From: Labia minor
Taxonomy: Eukaryota; Arthropoda; Insecta; Dermaptera; Spongiphoridae
Assembly (NCBI GenBank): GCA_963082975.1
Contig: OY720350.1
Coordinates: forward strand, 37,058,660 to 37,122,659
Length of the DNA stretch: 64,000 nt
Direction of reading: 5' to 3'
Of the stretch, positions 28,701 through 36,628 are shown in pieces. The notes beneath the pieces are model-generated. The model worked only from the letters and a program-made list of their open reading frames with translations, ran no database searches and was not told the DNA's origin. The position numbers and the translations under genes were made by a program. Each line of letters begins with the position of its first letter. Position 1 is the stretch's first letter.

Positions 28701-31700
28701 CCTGAATTTGATTGTTTTAATACGTTTGATTCTTACTTGTTGGAAAACAATACTTCAAATAAATTTTAATTTAAAAAAGGAAATTTTAGAACATCTTTCA
28801 AATTTGTCAAGCTCTTTTATAGAGTATTTTCCAAAAAACAAAAACTTTGAAAATGATATGTGGATAGCAGATCCGTTTTCAAAAAATAAAAACTATTCGG
28901 GTTTATCTTCAAAAGAAGAAGAAGAACTGATTGAAATTTGCTACGACACCACATATAAAGAAAAGTTTTCTTGTGTGCCTGATTCGACATTTTGGATTAC
29001 ACTTCAAGAACTTTTTCCAAATGTTGCTAAAAAGGCCATTATACGACTTTTGCCGTTTGTCACTACTTATTTATGTGAAAGCGGCTTTGCAAAATATTGT
29101 GATCAGTGGCGTACCGTGAGGTTCTTGCGCCTGGGGGCAACTGAGAAATCAGCGCCCCCTTTCGTAAATATATATAATTTAATTTTTTTTAAAGAATATT
29201 AATGACGAATAACGAAACAGGTTTAACAGATTTTAATAAGCGTATAAATAATATTTATTGACTTACGCAAAATACAGTTTAACTTTAAATATTAATTCTT
29301 CTTTTGTTCCAAATTGGCTTCCCTAATTTTGCGCCCCCTAAATTTGGCGCCCGGGGACATATGTCCCCCCTGCTCCCCCCTAGTTACGCCACTGATTGTG
29401 ATACAAAAACAAAATAAGTTGACCTGTGGCCAGGTCCGAACCGACCGACGGTTTGAAATAAATTAATTACCAGCTACAGAAACAATTTCAAATAATTTTA
29501 ATATATCTATTAATGTAATAAAAAACAGATAGGCATATAACATAAATATTTTTAATTTTATTTTATTTATAATATATAGCTGAAGTAGCCGTCGTTGCCC
29601 GAGATCATAATAAGGAGGCTGTGACGTCATGAAGGGCTGGGTGACGTCATATAATTTTAAATCAAGAAAAAACTAATAAATATGATTTTCCCGAGGATAA
29701 AAACCAATACAAAGTGTTATGATTCGTGGTGATATATAAAAAAATCTCCTCATGTGAAATTTGGTGTGAAAATAACCCTTCCCTTCCTATCGTCGATCGC
29801 TAATACTACCACTTCCGGTTTCCGGATTTGCACCAAAAGTTGATCAATTCATCCCACTGATGCATTAAGTAATTATACCAAATTTCATCAAAATCGGTTT
29901 AGCCGTTCAGGCTGTACACATCTATACGGACGGACAGACGGACAGACGGACAGACGGACAGACGGGCGGACAGACATCATGCTAAAAATACTTTTTTCTG
30001 TTAAGAAAATGCATGATTCGTGGAGATATGTAAAAATCTCCACATGTGAAATTTGGTGTGAAAACAATACCTCCCTTACAATCGTCGGTCGGTAAAAAAA
30101 AAGAAATAAATTAAACGCATCATAGGAAATTCGATTCTTGGGAACCAATTTATAAAAAAATTGCTGAAAATTTAACACAGCAAGTTTCTCATTAGCAATT
30201 AAATTCATATATTTGTAATTAGTTATTTGTTTATTATATATTTTATATTTATTGTACCATAATTTAATCATGTATTGGCATTTTTCTTTATTGTTTCATT
30301 ATTTTTCACTATTTAACATACATTTATATTTTTTTTTAATTTCACAAAATAAAATTTCAGAAAAGAAAAATCTAGTTATTTTTATTTGAACCTTAATCTT
30401 GCATTTAAAAAAATTAATAGGAAACTAATTACAAAAATATGTAAAACTATGGGGTACGCCTGAAAAAAAGGTTGAGAACCACTGGGTTAAGGTATTCGTT
30501 TGACTTGGAAAGGCACAATTGACTTTGAATTACTTACATGGCTTGTATGAATTGTTTCTTCCTGTAATGGATGGTTGTGTATGTGTAGCTTAGAAAATTC
30601 AAATTAATCCTTACCATTTCCACGTACAAAATAAGTTGTCATGACTAAGTAAATGATCCTTATATAAATATTATATATATATTTAATTTTTTTTTTTTTT
30701 TTTTTAGAAGATGGGAAAATATAAACTAGCACTTAAAGCAGCACTAATAGGATTGATCTATGCAGAAGTAGGAAATGGTTTAATGGAACTTCATTGTAGA
30801 GCACTCTCGAATATAATTGAAGTTTGCACCTATTTAGGAAAAAATTATTATTTATTATTACTATTACGCAAAAAACTTAGAACGGGTATTATTTTAATTG
30901 ATAAAGCAAATTCGGTGGAACCATTGATTGCAATTGGAAGATTTTATTCATCAATGTTTTTAAACAAGTAATCGTTTTAATAAATTTGTATTTAACATAC
31001 AAAAAAAAAACAAGAACTAAGAATGTATTTTTTTTTTTTAGTTTGATTATTGGGGAACTTAAAAAATCTATTGTTATGGCAAATATGACACTGTCAATTT
31101 CAAAGCGTACACCAAGAAATGTTGCTGTACTTATGGTCCTTCCTTTAATGGTCCAAGCAATGGTATGATATAATTATTAACATAAATTTGTGTTGACCAC
31201 ACTTCTATCATTAGAACATCGACATGTCGTGGTTTATTCCCTCTCCCTTCTATCAATTACTGTGTTATTAAATACATAAAAAATCCTCTAATCCAGTGAC
31301 GTACCTAGAGGGGGGCGGTGGGCGGAACTTATTTTGGGGCGGCATTTTTTATATTTAGTTATAGTTGTAAAAAGCAACTTATTCATTTCATATTTATTTT
31401 TTTTTCTTTCTTGAATAATAAATGATTATTATAATTATTATAAGTTTACTATTTGATTTATATAAATTATGATTAACTATATGATTTCGAATATTATTCC
31501 TCGGTGTATATAAATGCATTTTAGTGTAAATTTTGAATTCTAATTCCAAGAACAGGATAATAATTTTATTTTATTGTATTCATTAAAATTCGTTGAATTC
31601 GTAAACGCATCTTTACGATTTTGTTCGGCAATTTTTCCTAACTAAAATTTTTTCATATCAGTTTATAAATGTCATTTCTTTTGACAAGTTTATATGATTA

Positions 31701-32364
31701 CTTTGAAGTGATATACTAATATTTTTTTAAATCATCGATTTTTCTTTTGAAAAGCAGGGCCGGCGGAAGGCGGTCTGCTAGGTTTAAAATTTACTCTGTG
31801 AATTAATTAATATTGATTAATTAACTTAATAATTTATTTATGTGTATTAATTTATAAAAACCACTATTTGATTGACTTATAATAGAAAGGGCGGCAAAAG
31901 TTCTAGGTACGCCACTGATCTAATCTAATTCAATGCACTAAGAACTTATAGGATTGGTTTGGATCATAGGTGAAGATTGAAATTTGAAATTAAGCATAAT
32001 ATTGATAAAAAATATTTTTTTAGATGATGGCAGGACAAATTTGGGAAAGTGTATTTGCTATGAAAGAACTTGCTGAATATTATTGTGATTATGGAAATGC
32101 AATTTTAACGGCTAATGTATGGTATCATGCATTGAGTTTAGATATGATTTTAGACACTGGATTTCAAAATATTCATATACATGAAATCTTACAATTTGCA
32201 CAAAATTCTTATGATGAAATTAAAACTATTTCTTTACTTGATCAGGATGCTAAAACACGTTTATTTGCTAATGTTTGGGTCTATCATGTAAGAAGGTTTG
32301 TGATAAATTATAAATTTAAAAATATATGTTATTTTATACATTTTCAAATTTAAAATCATATAAT

Positions 32365-32400
<36 letters not shown>

Positions 32401-34855
32401 TATGCATATGCATATATTAAACAATCCTTTATGATACTTTCATTTTTGGTGATGTATTATTTCTTCGCAACTTTTAAGGAGTCTTATGAATAAATCTGAA
32501 ATAAACCACATTAATATTTCAATATCAAACAAAACTTAAAGTTTAAATTTTAATCACAATACTTACACATCTTCAAAGTGTTCTGAACATATGAATTTAG
32601 TCGTAAAGGATTATACATATCATAAAAACAAAATACACTGATTTAGAAAGAGGATAACGTAAACAATATATGAAATCTAATGGACATTGATTACATGAAT
32701 AAATCAACAAGGAAAAATATGAAATATTTAGATTTGACATCAATGCACTCCTTATGGATGAATGTTGGATTTTGTTACAATGTTACAATCGAAAGAGGAA
32801 AGAGTATAGATTGCCCCCACCCTTCCTAGTTTTGATTCTGGGTATATATATTTATTAAGATATAAAAAAAAAACTAAAAAATACTAATCACTATTAATTT
32901 TTTATTTCTTTATTTAAAAAAATCGGGTTTTTTTTGTTTATTGTTATTTTATCTAAATATTAACTATTAAACATTTTTTTTTTTTAATTTAATTTAGAGG
33001 TAATTGGAATGTGGCCAAGCGTTGGGCACCAGTAAATGAATTATACGAATATACCGGTACATTTTCGAATCTTTTAACATTTATGAAATATCTAGAAGGA
33101 ACAATTATTAAATTCACTTCAATGTCTTTTGCTGATTCACAAGAAATGAAAATACACGAAATGAATAAAATGAAAAAATTACTTAAATTAATTAACCACC
33201 AAACACATATTTTTAAAGTTCTTAGACCTCGGTAATTATTTGTTTTTCTTTTTCAGTTAGTTAATTAGTTATTAGGTATTCTTTATAATTTAATTGAAAT
33301 TATTATAATTTATTAAATTTATTTATTTCAATTTGGAAAATATAGGGTAGAGGATATAATAGCAAAACTTTTGCTATGATCCTATTTAAATTATTATAGT
33401 CATCGGGAAATTTCTACTATAAAAATAATTATTTTAAAAAAAAAAAAATTATTTATTTATGTATGAGGGAGCATGTCTTAGTATATTAGTAATTAGTGTA
33501 TATAGTGTATATTAGTAACTTTCAATTAATTTTTATCTCTTGATCAAAACTAAATTTAAAAAAAAAAGTTATTTTATTTAATTTAATTATTTTTGAGATA
33601 ATAATATTCAGTAATATTATTATTTATTATTATTTATTTATTGACTTGCTTGTAAAAAATTACAATATTCAGTAATTATTCATTTGCATTAAAATTAATT
33701 TTATCATTTTATTTAACAAATTTAACAAAATATAGGAAACTATTTACCTATTATATATAAAAATACATAATATAAATTATTACCAATCAAACACATTTCA
33801 CACTATCTAATATTTTTTTTTAAATAATCCTGATACACATAAACATTTAGAAACAATACTTCAAATACTCCCTATATATATTTTCTTACCTTAATTTGTT
33901 TATTTAAAAACAATTTAATTTGATTAATTATTTTTAATAAACTTTCAGTTATCTATTTCTAATGGCTTACTTAAAATGTCTTCAAAATAAAATGCAAGTT
34001 ACTAAGAATTTAATCACTAAAGCGATAAAACTTTGTGAACAGACAGATAATAAGAAAGATTTAAGTTGGATACTACATAATTATTATGTAAGAATCAATT
34101 ATTTATTTTTTTTAGAATAAATAATTATTATTATATTGTTAAAATTCATATTTATTACATACTCGAGCCAAGTATTTTTCTCTGCATTATGTTAAATTAA
34201 GATATTGTATATTGTATTGTATCTCTTAATTAAATTTTAAATTTGAATTTGGAAAACAAGAAAGAACTATGAATGAACTAACTTTTAAAAACAAAGCTGT
34301 TTTAAGAAAAAGAGTAACCTATTTCTAATGGCTTACTTAAAATTAAATCAAATATTTCAAAATAATTCATCATTTTTAATTATATTCATGTTTAACCAAA
34401 TACTTCTCTAAATCTTTAACTCATAACCTACTTTCAATAATAACTAAACATTTCTGAATTTTTATTAAACACTAACAAGTATAGAATAAATATCGAAATA
34501 TTTTTATTTATATAAATAGTTTTATATTTAAAAAAAAGAGATAATATTTATAAAAATGTTTTGCTTTAACAATAATTTTATTAAAAAAAAGACAGATTAT
34601 TAAAAATAAAATAATTATTTAGTATAATTTTCTTTTTAATTATTAAATAATTTTTAATTTTTCTTTGTTTATTTATTTTTATTACAAATTATGAAGTTAT
34701 GGACAAATAGATTGAATGTTTTGGATCGCGATTTCTGGATTGATAATTCAGGAGAAAATAAAAAATTACCTTTATATAGGGATTACCTAAAAGTGGATTG
34801 GATGCGTGTAATGTATACTTTACCTGTAATGCACACTCAAGAAAACATTATGTAA
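731..34855 (+). CDS. ADCY10: Soluble adenylyl cyclase (ADCY10-like), 31 exons
   Basis: The predicted protein is the bicarbonate-responsive soluble adenylyl cyclase, which makes cAMP from ATP in cytosol and organelles. I assembled 31 exons; their lengths sum to 4980 nt with all phases compatible, giving 1659 residues (human ADCY10 has about 1610). The order is two class III cyclase domains (C1, C2), a P-loop NTPase region (GEEGSGKS at about 570-577) and a long helical C-terminus. C1 keeps both metal Asp (D106, D156) and the bicarbonate-site Lys (K152), while the Arg176 position is Lys. In C2 the adenine-site Asp is kept (D405), but the transition-state Asn/Arg positions read L478 and K482. Start: ATG at 731, the only plausible first exon. 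Stop at 34853-34855. It converges with the prag01-like gene 300 bp downstream. Family assignment is very secure; the first two exons are less so. Confidence 0.92.
1198..1675 (+). mobile_element. LINE fragment, RT C-terminus and tail
   Basis: In intron 1. An IQSGNTCYHAVKGHFSSKLLS motif, typical of the post-RT region of insect endonuclease-RT LINEs, is followed in other frames by NEELHDLYASPDI, a GRP-type motif and a tail homologous to 1-165. Several frameshifts and an internal deletion show that it is a relic. Confidence 0.6.
2555..3051 (+). mobile_element. HINE-like family B copy, 5' truncated
   Basis: Homologous (inverted) to 7177-7816 and 24009-24614. It starts in a GTGT-rich microsatellite and runs through the core to the 3' end, which has the subterminal GCGAGATAGT and the terminal hairpin GAGTG-GAGA-CACTC followed by CAG. 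Non-coding. Confidence 0.65.
3941..4101. mobile_element. hAT-type MITE
   Basis: Imperfect terminal inverted repeats (CAGGGGTGGGC and, on the other strand, CAACGGTGGCC) are flanked by TATAGTA on both sides (3934-3940 and 4102-4108). The sequence is non-coding. An inverted relative of its internal part lies at about 8303-8370. Confidence 0.6.
4685..4770 (-). mobile_element. LINE 3' tail remnant
   Basis: The reverse complement contains GGACACTTGGAGAA and surrounding bases similar to the LINE tail at 1-165 and 1607-1672. Short and degenerate, directly abutting the A element. Confidence 0.4.
4771..5412 (+). mobile_element. HINE-like family A, copy A1
   Basis: Non-coding element of about 640 bp. 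It begins TTTTTACCGACCGACG and ends with the inverted subterminal repeat CGTCGGTCGGT followed by a hairpin of GACCTG/CAGGTC with loop GCCA. A CCGT/CTGT minisatellite lies near 4908-4937 and a core ending AAATTTGGTATA beside it. The same layout recurs at 29419, 38509 and 48548. Confidence 0.7.
6920..6992 (+). tRNA. tRNA-Lys(TTT), copy 1
   Basis: 73-nt cloverleaf. The acceptor stem GCCTGGA pairs with TTCGGGC (two G-U pairs). The A box is TAGCTCAGTCGG, the anticodon loop CTTTTAA gives anticodon TTT, and the B box is GGTTCAAGTCC. It is followed within a few bases by a T-run suited to Pol III termination. It lies in cyclase intron 5, sense to the host gene. Confidence 0.9.
7177..7816 (-). mobile_element. 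HINE-like family B copy
   Basis: Full-length in the reverse orientation. The ends carry inverted ACTATCTCGC and a terminal hairpin GAGTG-TCTC-CACTC. The core TACCAAATTTCATCATTCT is followed by a CA/CATA microsatellite at about 7642-7700. The other end forms the palindrome CTATCTCTGGCGAGATAG. It sits between tRNA copies 1 and 2. Confidence 0.7.
7875..7947 (+). tRNA. tRNA-Lys(TTT), copy 2
   Basis: Identical over all 73 nt to copy 1, including the TTT anticodon and the A and B boxes. A T-run follows (7952-7959). It lies in cyclase intron 5. Confidence 0.9.
8220..8370 (-). mobile_element. hAT-like MITE fragment
   Basis: Starts CAGGGGCGGATTAAGG, a hAT-type end. The segment 8330-8370 is the inverse of 3968-4006 (GAGCCATATTGAAAAATCG), so it appears to be a chimaera or relative of the 3941 element. 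Its right end is unclear and runs close to the cyclase exon at 8481. Confidence 0.45.
9213..9520. mobile_element. Foldback element with 42-bp terminal inverted repeats
   Basis: Positions 9213-9254 and 9479-9520 are inverse copies (ATTACTATCAGATTTATCAG at the outer edge). The interior holds a moderately GC-rich non-coding segment and, at 9431-9464, a motif resembling a decayed hammerhead ribozyme: TTGAAAAT, a GGCGCC/GGTGCC stem, then GAAACGTC. Such motifs are known from Penelope-like elements; that link is inference. Confidence 0.55.
9562..9712. mobile_element. hAT-like MITE
   Basis: About 150 bp, beginning TAGTGGCGGAGTAAGG and ending CAAGCGCTG, flanked by TA repeats, with internal inverted GGGCTCTAGGC/GGGCCCTAGGC-type motifs. 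Non-coding. It lies in cyclase intron 7. Confidence 0.45.
9992..12988 (+). other. ADCY10: Cyclase exons 9-12 (C2 domain)
   Basis: Exons 9992-10077, 10158-10297, 11105-11301 and 12754-12988. They encode the second cyclase homology domain: CYVTIVIIRVQL, then RSYNYDNDILFFIVFG, then GILYCGLMGHPERKEYSVIG. In the helix after VIG the family motif VNLAARMM reads VLKARKMM, so the Asn and Arg that stabilise the transition state are replaced by Leu and Lys. Confidence 0.88.
11870..12060 (-). pseudogene. mariner transposase C-terminal relic
   Basis: On the reverse strand the translation YILEGIKKLEKRF, then after a small frameshift ELKGDYVEKENI, matches the usual end of mariner transposases. Terminal inverted repeats were not identified. 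It lies in cyclase intron 11. Confidence 0.5.
13518..14022. repeat. 257-bp tandem duplication at the exon 14 acceptor
   Basis: Two near-identical copies (13518-13774 and 13775-14022, differing by small indels) end in the same TTTATTTTTAGATCATTT. The real acceptor of exon 14 is in the second copy (AG at 14003-14004). The first copy has an identical decoy AG at 13749-13750 that would run into a stop. Confidence 0.85.
15945..16090. mobile_element. Repeat fragment with conserved core (family D)
   Basis: The segment ACTTCCCAATGTTCGAATGA followed by GCTGAAATTTTGCATACA resembles 20028-20062 (CTTCCCGTCATTC...CTTGAAATTTTGCATACG). This kind of core is found in many arthropod non-autonomous elements. 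Boundaries are not resolved. Confidence 0.4.
16147..16336. mobile_element. Foldback MITE, about 45-bp TIRs
   Basis: The left arm ATTATATCTAAAAAATGAAA..., running through GGCGCCAAACATGCAGGG, is repeated in inverse order at 16286-16336 with one mismatch (GTAGGCGCC against GTGGGCGCC). About 100 bp of unique sequence lies between. It is in cyclase intron 16. Confidence 0.7.
17685..17850 (-). mobile_element. Degenerate family A fragment
   Basis: TTTTATTTATAATAT, then AAGAAAAAACTAATAAAGAT, then TTTTTCCCGAG and AACCAATACA match internal parts of A elements in the same order. Both ends have decayed. Confidence 0.5.
19960..20130. mobile_element. Repeat fragment with TTTGTCCG minisatellite (family D)
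   Basis: GTCCG/TTTGTCCG repeats are followed by the core CTTGAAATTTTGCATACG, related to 15945-16090. Non-coding, in cyclase intron 21. Confidence 0.4.
20344..20537. mobile_element. Foldback MITE with about 75-bp arms
   Basis: Left arm 20344-20417 and right arm 20462-20537 are near-perfect inverse copies (key internal word GTGTGCGCTCAAATTATAAT) separated by about 45 bp. Weaker inverse similarity may continue outward. In cyclase intron 21. Confidence 0.7.
21138..21855 (-). mobile_element. Solo LTR (GC-rich), reverse orientation
   Basis: About 715 bp, far more GC-rich than its surroundings. Read on the minus strand it starts TGTGGCGTCACAC, has a TATA box in GGTATATAAGGGC, an AATAAA signal near the other end and a terminal ACATCA. 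No primer-binding site or internal region follows, and no target duplication was found, so solo LTR or LTR fragment is the best reading. Open frames inside it are composition artefacts. Confidence 0.6.
21859..22085. mobile_element. Foldback MITE with about 95-bp arms
   Basis: TTATAACGGAATTTT at the left end matches the inverse AAATTCCGTTATAA at the right. The arms continue through CCACATATTGATATTTGTTA and its complement to an AT-rich centre. It abuts the solo LTR and ends 70 bp before cyclase exon 22. Confidence 0.7.
23779..23851 (+). tRNA. tRNA-Lys(TTT), copy 3
   Basis: All 73 nt are identical to copy 1. Anticodon TTT, and a T-run begins 3 nt downstream. Confidence 0.9.
24009..24614 (-). 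mobile_element. HINE-like family B copy
   Basis: Nearly identical to 7177-7816, with a shorter CA repeat (24467-24499) and the same two ends (CTGGAGTGTC... and CTATCTCTGGCGAGATAGTA). Confidence 0.7.
24707..24779 (+). tRNA. tRNA-Lys(TTT), copy 4
   Basis: Same 73-nt sequence as the other copies, followed by an 8-T run. The upstream flank TTTCAGTGTGGAAACACATA is shared with copy 5. Confidence 0.9.
25794..26540. mobile_element. Degraded repeat with an 18-C homopolymer
   Basis: Begins CAGTGGCGCAACCAGG, like a hAT-type MITE end, and includes a run of 18 C at 25858-25875. No matching inverse end or target duplication was found, and the frames inside are not convincing genes. In cyclase intron 25. 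Confidence 0.35.
26545..26635. repeat. Interspersed CCCTAAA motifs
   Basis: Four spaced copies of (A/G)TCCCTAAA plus a final TTCCCTAAT occur in under 100 bp, separated by A-rich spacers. Meaning unknown. Confidence 0.6.
27044..27116 (+). tRNA. tRNA-Lys(TTT), copy 5
   Basis: 73-nt tRNA identical to the other copies, in a single module copied from the 23.6-kb block (shared flank from about 26786). Followed by a T-run. Confidence 0.9.
27565..28066 (-). mobile_element. Internally deleted mariner
   Basis: 28-bp terminal inverted repeats (TACGAGGGGTGTTCAAAGTA at both ends) with TA at the borders. On the minus strand the interior retains a transposase C-terminal stretch (GKRFSDDEKLKVAINAHFED) with frameshifts. 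About 500 bp against roughly 1.3 kb for an intact mariner. In cyclase intron 25. Confidence 0.75.
28678..29103 (+). pseudogene. hAT transposase C-terminal part, broken
   Basis: Frames with MWIERVKRPEFDCF and, after a frameshift, FIEYFPKNKNFENDMWIADP and LLPFVTTYLCESGFAKYC match the C-terminal (dimerisation) region of hAT transposases of the type related to ZBED5/FAM200 proteins. It is interrupted at its 3' end by the MITE insertion. The N-terminal catalytic part is missing. Confidence 0.7.
29104..29394. mobile_element. hAT MITE nested in the hAT transposon
   Basis: Ends are CAGTGGCGTA and its inverse TACGCCACTG, with a perfect 8-bp duplication ATTGTGAT (29096-29103 and 29395-29402). The terminal regions are rich in CCCCC. 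It breaks the transposase reading frame. Confidence 0.85.
29419..30096 (-). mobile_element. HINE-like family A, copy A2
   Basis: Reverse-oriented A element with the GACCTGTGGCCAGGTC hairpin at its left end, subterminal ACCGACCGACG inverted repeats and a CGGACAGA minisatellite at 29923-29972. Inserted in the hAT transposon. Confidence 0.75.
31294..31917. mobile_element. hAT-type MITE
   Basis: Ends are CAGTGACGTACCTAGA and CTAGGTACGCCACTG. Flanks CTCTAATC and ATCTAATC match at 7 of 8 positions. The subterminal regions are GGGGCGG-rich and the centre is AT-rich and non-coding. In cyclase intron 27. Confidence 0.7.
32366..32415. repeat. TA microsatellite ending in TATGCA repeats
   Basis: A long TA run passes into ATGCAT/TATGCA units, in cyclase intron 28. 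Confidence 0.85.
34319..34343 (+). repeat. Intronic 25-nt copy of exon 30
   Basis: Exact 25-nt copy of exon 30 (33953-33977; starts CTATTTCTAATGGC) in the following intron, without splice sites. Confidence 0.8.
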
Positions 34856-35153
34856 TATTATAGTTTATGTTTATGAATTGTTAAAAAAATATTTTTTTAT
34901 ATGAAGATGTCCTTTTTAATTTGTATTTCATATTATAAATATTTTCACTTGAACTCTTAAATAATTCCTTATTGAAAAATGAATTAGTTTAAAATTAAAT
35001 CAAATATTTCATATTTAATAATTTATTAATATTATACTTATACATACATAATATATAAACTAAGTTTATTTATTGGTTAATGTATAAATAAAATGTAAAA
35101 TTCTAATTAAAATATATACATATTTATACATACATTAATACAAATGATTTGAA

Positions 35154-36016
35154 TTAGATTTGAGGTGGATAGAAGTTTAAAAAGATTTTTCCAGATGCTA
35201 CACCCTAGGAAAAAACAGAAAATAAAATAAATTTATTAAAATATAGAAAATTTTTATGAATTTTAACATGTATTATAATTTTACAAAAAAAATAAAAAAA
35301 TCAGCCAAGTCAACTATCTAATAACAATTTAAATATTTTGATTAATTCTTAAGATAAATAGTGATTTTGTTAACTGTTAAATTTTTAATCCAATCAGAAA
35401 AAGAGGGAGAGAGATTTATTAAGGTTGAACTTTTAATATTGTTTATTAATTATTTGCATTATTTATTCTATTTCATGAAGTGAGTTTTATTTAAAGGATA
35501 AAAGCAATATAATAATATAATAAAAATGGAAAAAAATTTTTTTTAATAAAATATGAATTAATTGTTAATTGTTTGATATAAAATTTATAGCAAAAATATA
35601 AAAAAAATTCTATTTTTGAAAAATTATAGAGGATCAATAAATGAGAATTTTATTTTTTTAAATTCAATTCAATTATGATGAAATGCAATTATTAAATGTC
35701 TAAATTAAGATTAAAATAAAAATAATTAAAAATCTTACCATTCCAATTGAGAAAAGTACTATTCCAATTCCACCACCTAGTATCATATTATTTTTTCGCT
35801 GTTTCATTTCATTAGCTGCATCCCAACTTCCACAGGGAACTGGCATATCATCATAAGTAGTGGGCTTATGCGATTTATGATAAAGTCGACCCCGTCGAAA
35901 GGGTTTCACTGCAACTTTATAAAAATAACATTTTCACACACAAACATATATATATATTATTTAAAATCTCTAAGAAAATAATTACCAAATAATTTTCGTA
36001 AATGATTTGAAAACAT
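35154..36016 (-). CDS. prag01-domain (deltamethrin resistance-like) small membrane protein
   Basis: Three exons on the minus strand: 36016-35986, 35908-35739 and 35204-35154. All junctions have GT/AG and compatible phases, giving 83 residues. The protein starts MFSNHLRKLFG, continues with a basic, mitochondrial-presequence-like segment (VKPFRRGRLYHKS), then YDDMPVPCGSW, a charged stretch, one hydrophobic helix (MILGGGIGIVLFSIGM) and the tail FYPPQI. The D-(L/M)-P-x-P-x-GSW motif followed by one TM segment and a PP-containing tail is the pattern of the Deltameth_res/prag01 family of short, probably mitochondrial proteins. The resistance name comes from an expression study in mosquito and says little about mechanism. 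It lies 300 bp from the convergent cyclase stop and 613 bp downstream of PSMD6 on the same strand. Confidence 0.82.
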
Positions 36017-36566
36017 TTCTAATTTTTTAAGCGATGATAATGTATAGAGTTTTGTTGTTCGAATGAAAGGAGATTCCTGTTTGAAAGGCTAAAGTGTCAT
36101 TGGCAATAGTCTTGGAAATGCAGTTCTAAATTTACATCAAACTAATGAGCTAATATAAAGACATTCTTTAAAAGAAATTTATCTAGTTTGCAATATATAC
36201 TTGTTTTAAGTAAATAATCCCTTTGTATATATATTTTATCTTATACCTATTTCAATATTAGATGAAGAAATATTTTTCTGATATGGTTTATTATTCTTTA
36301 CAAATACTAAGTTATGATGATATTAATTGAAAATTATTATTATTTTTTTAACATATGCAATTGTATGATAAATTATTTATTATAAATAAATCATGTTAAG
36401 ATGAAAGGTCAATTAAATAAGAAGAGATTCATTATAAAATTAATTTATTTCTAAAAATGCAAAATTATAAATTAGTTTTTTTAAAATCTTACATATTTTT
36501 ATAATATTACATTTATTATATAATAAAAACTGCATTTAAATAAATATTATATGCATGTAAATATTG

Positions 36567-36572
36567 TTTATT
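36567..36572 (-). terminator. PSMD6: Poly(A) signal of PSMD6
   Basis: AATAAA on the minus strand, about 57 nt past the PSMD6 stop codon. Confidence 0.5.
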
Positions 36573-36628
36573 GAAAAGGTAAAAATAAAACAAGTTTCAA
36601 ATATCAATTTAAAATTGAATTTATTGAA

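Larger units (their letters stand above)
28494..30484 (+). mobile_element. hAT transposon with two nested insertions
   Basis: Ends are CAGTGGTTCTCAACC and its inverse GGTTGAGAACCACTG. They are flanked by a perfect 8-bp duplication GGTTAAGG (28486-28493 and 30485-30492), as expected for hAT. The interior carries a broken transposase, a MITE (29104-29394) and an A element (29419-30096). In cyclase intron 25. Confidence 0.85.
18766..34855 (+). other. ADCY10: Cyclase exons 20-31 (C-terminal helical region)
   Basis: Exons 18766-18998, 19071-19188, 22159-22329, 23182-23294, 25098-25152, 25239-25468, 30708-30967, 31042-31162, 32024-32295, 32998-33231, 33949-34087 and 34697-34855. Exon 20 retains the AYELM/CxxC region of ADCY10, and exon 30 (RYLFLMAYLKCL) matches human RLYHLMAYVCIL. 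The largest intron (25469-30707) contains a tRNA, a mariner and a nested hAT. Acceptors carry long T-runs. Confidence 0.82.
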
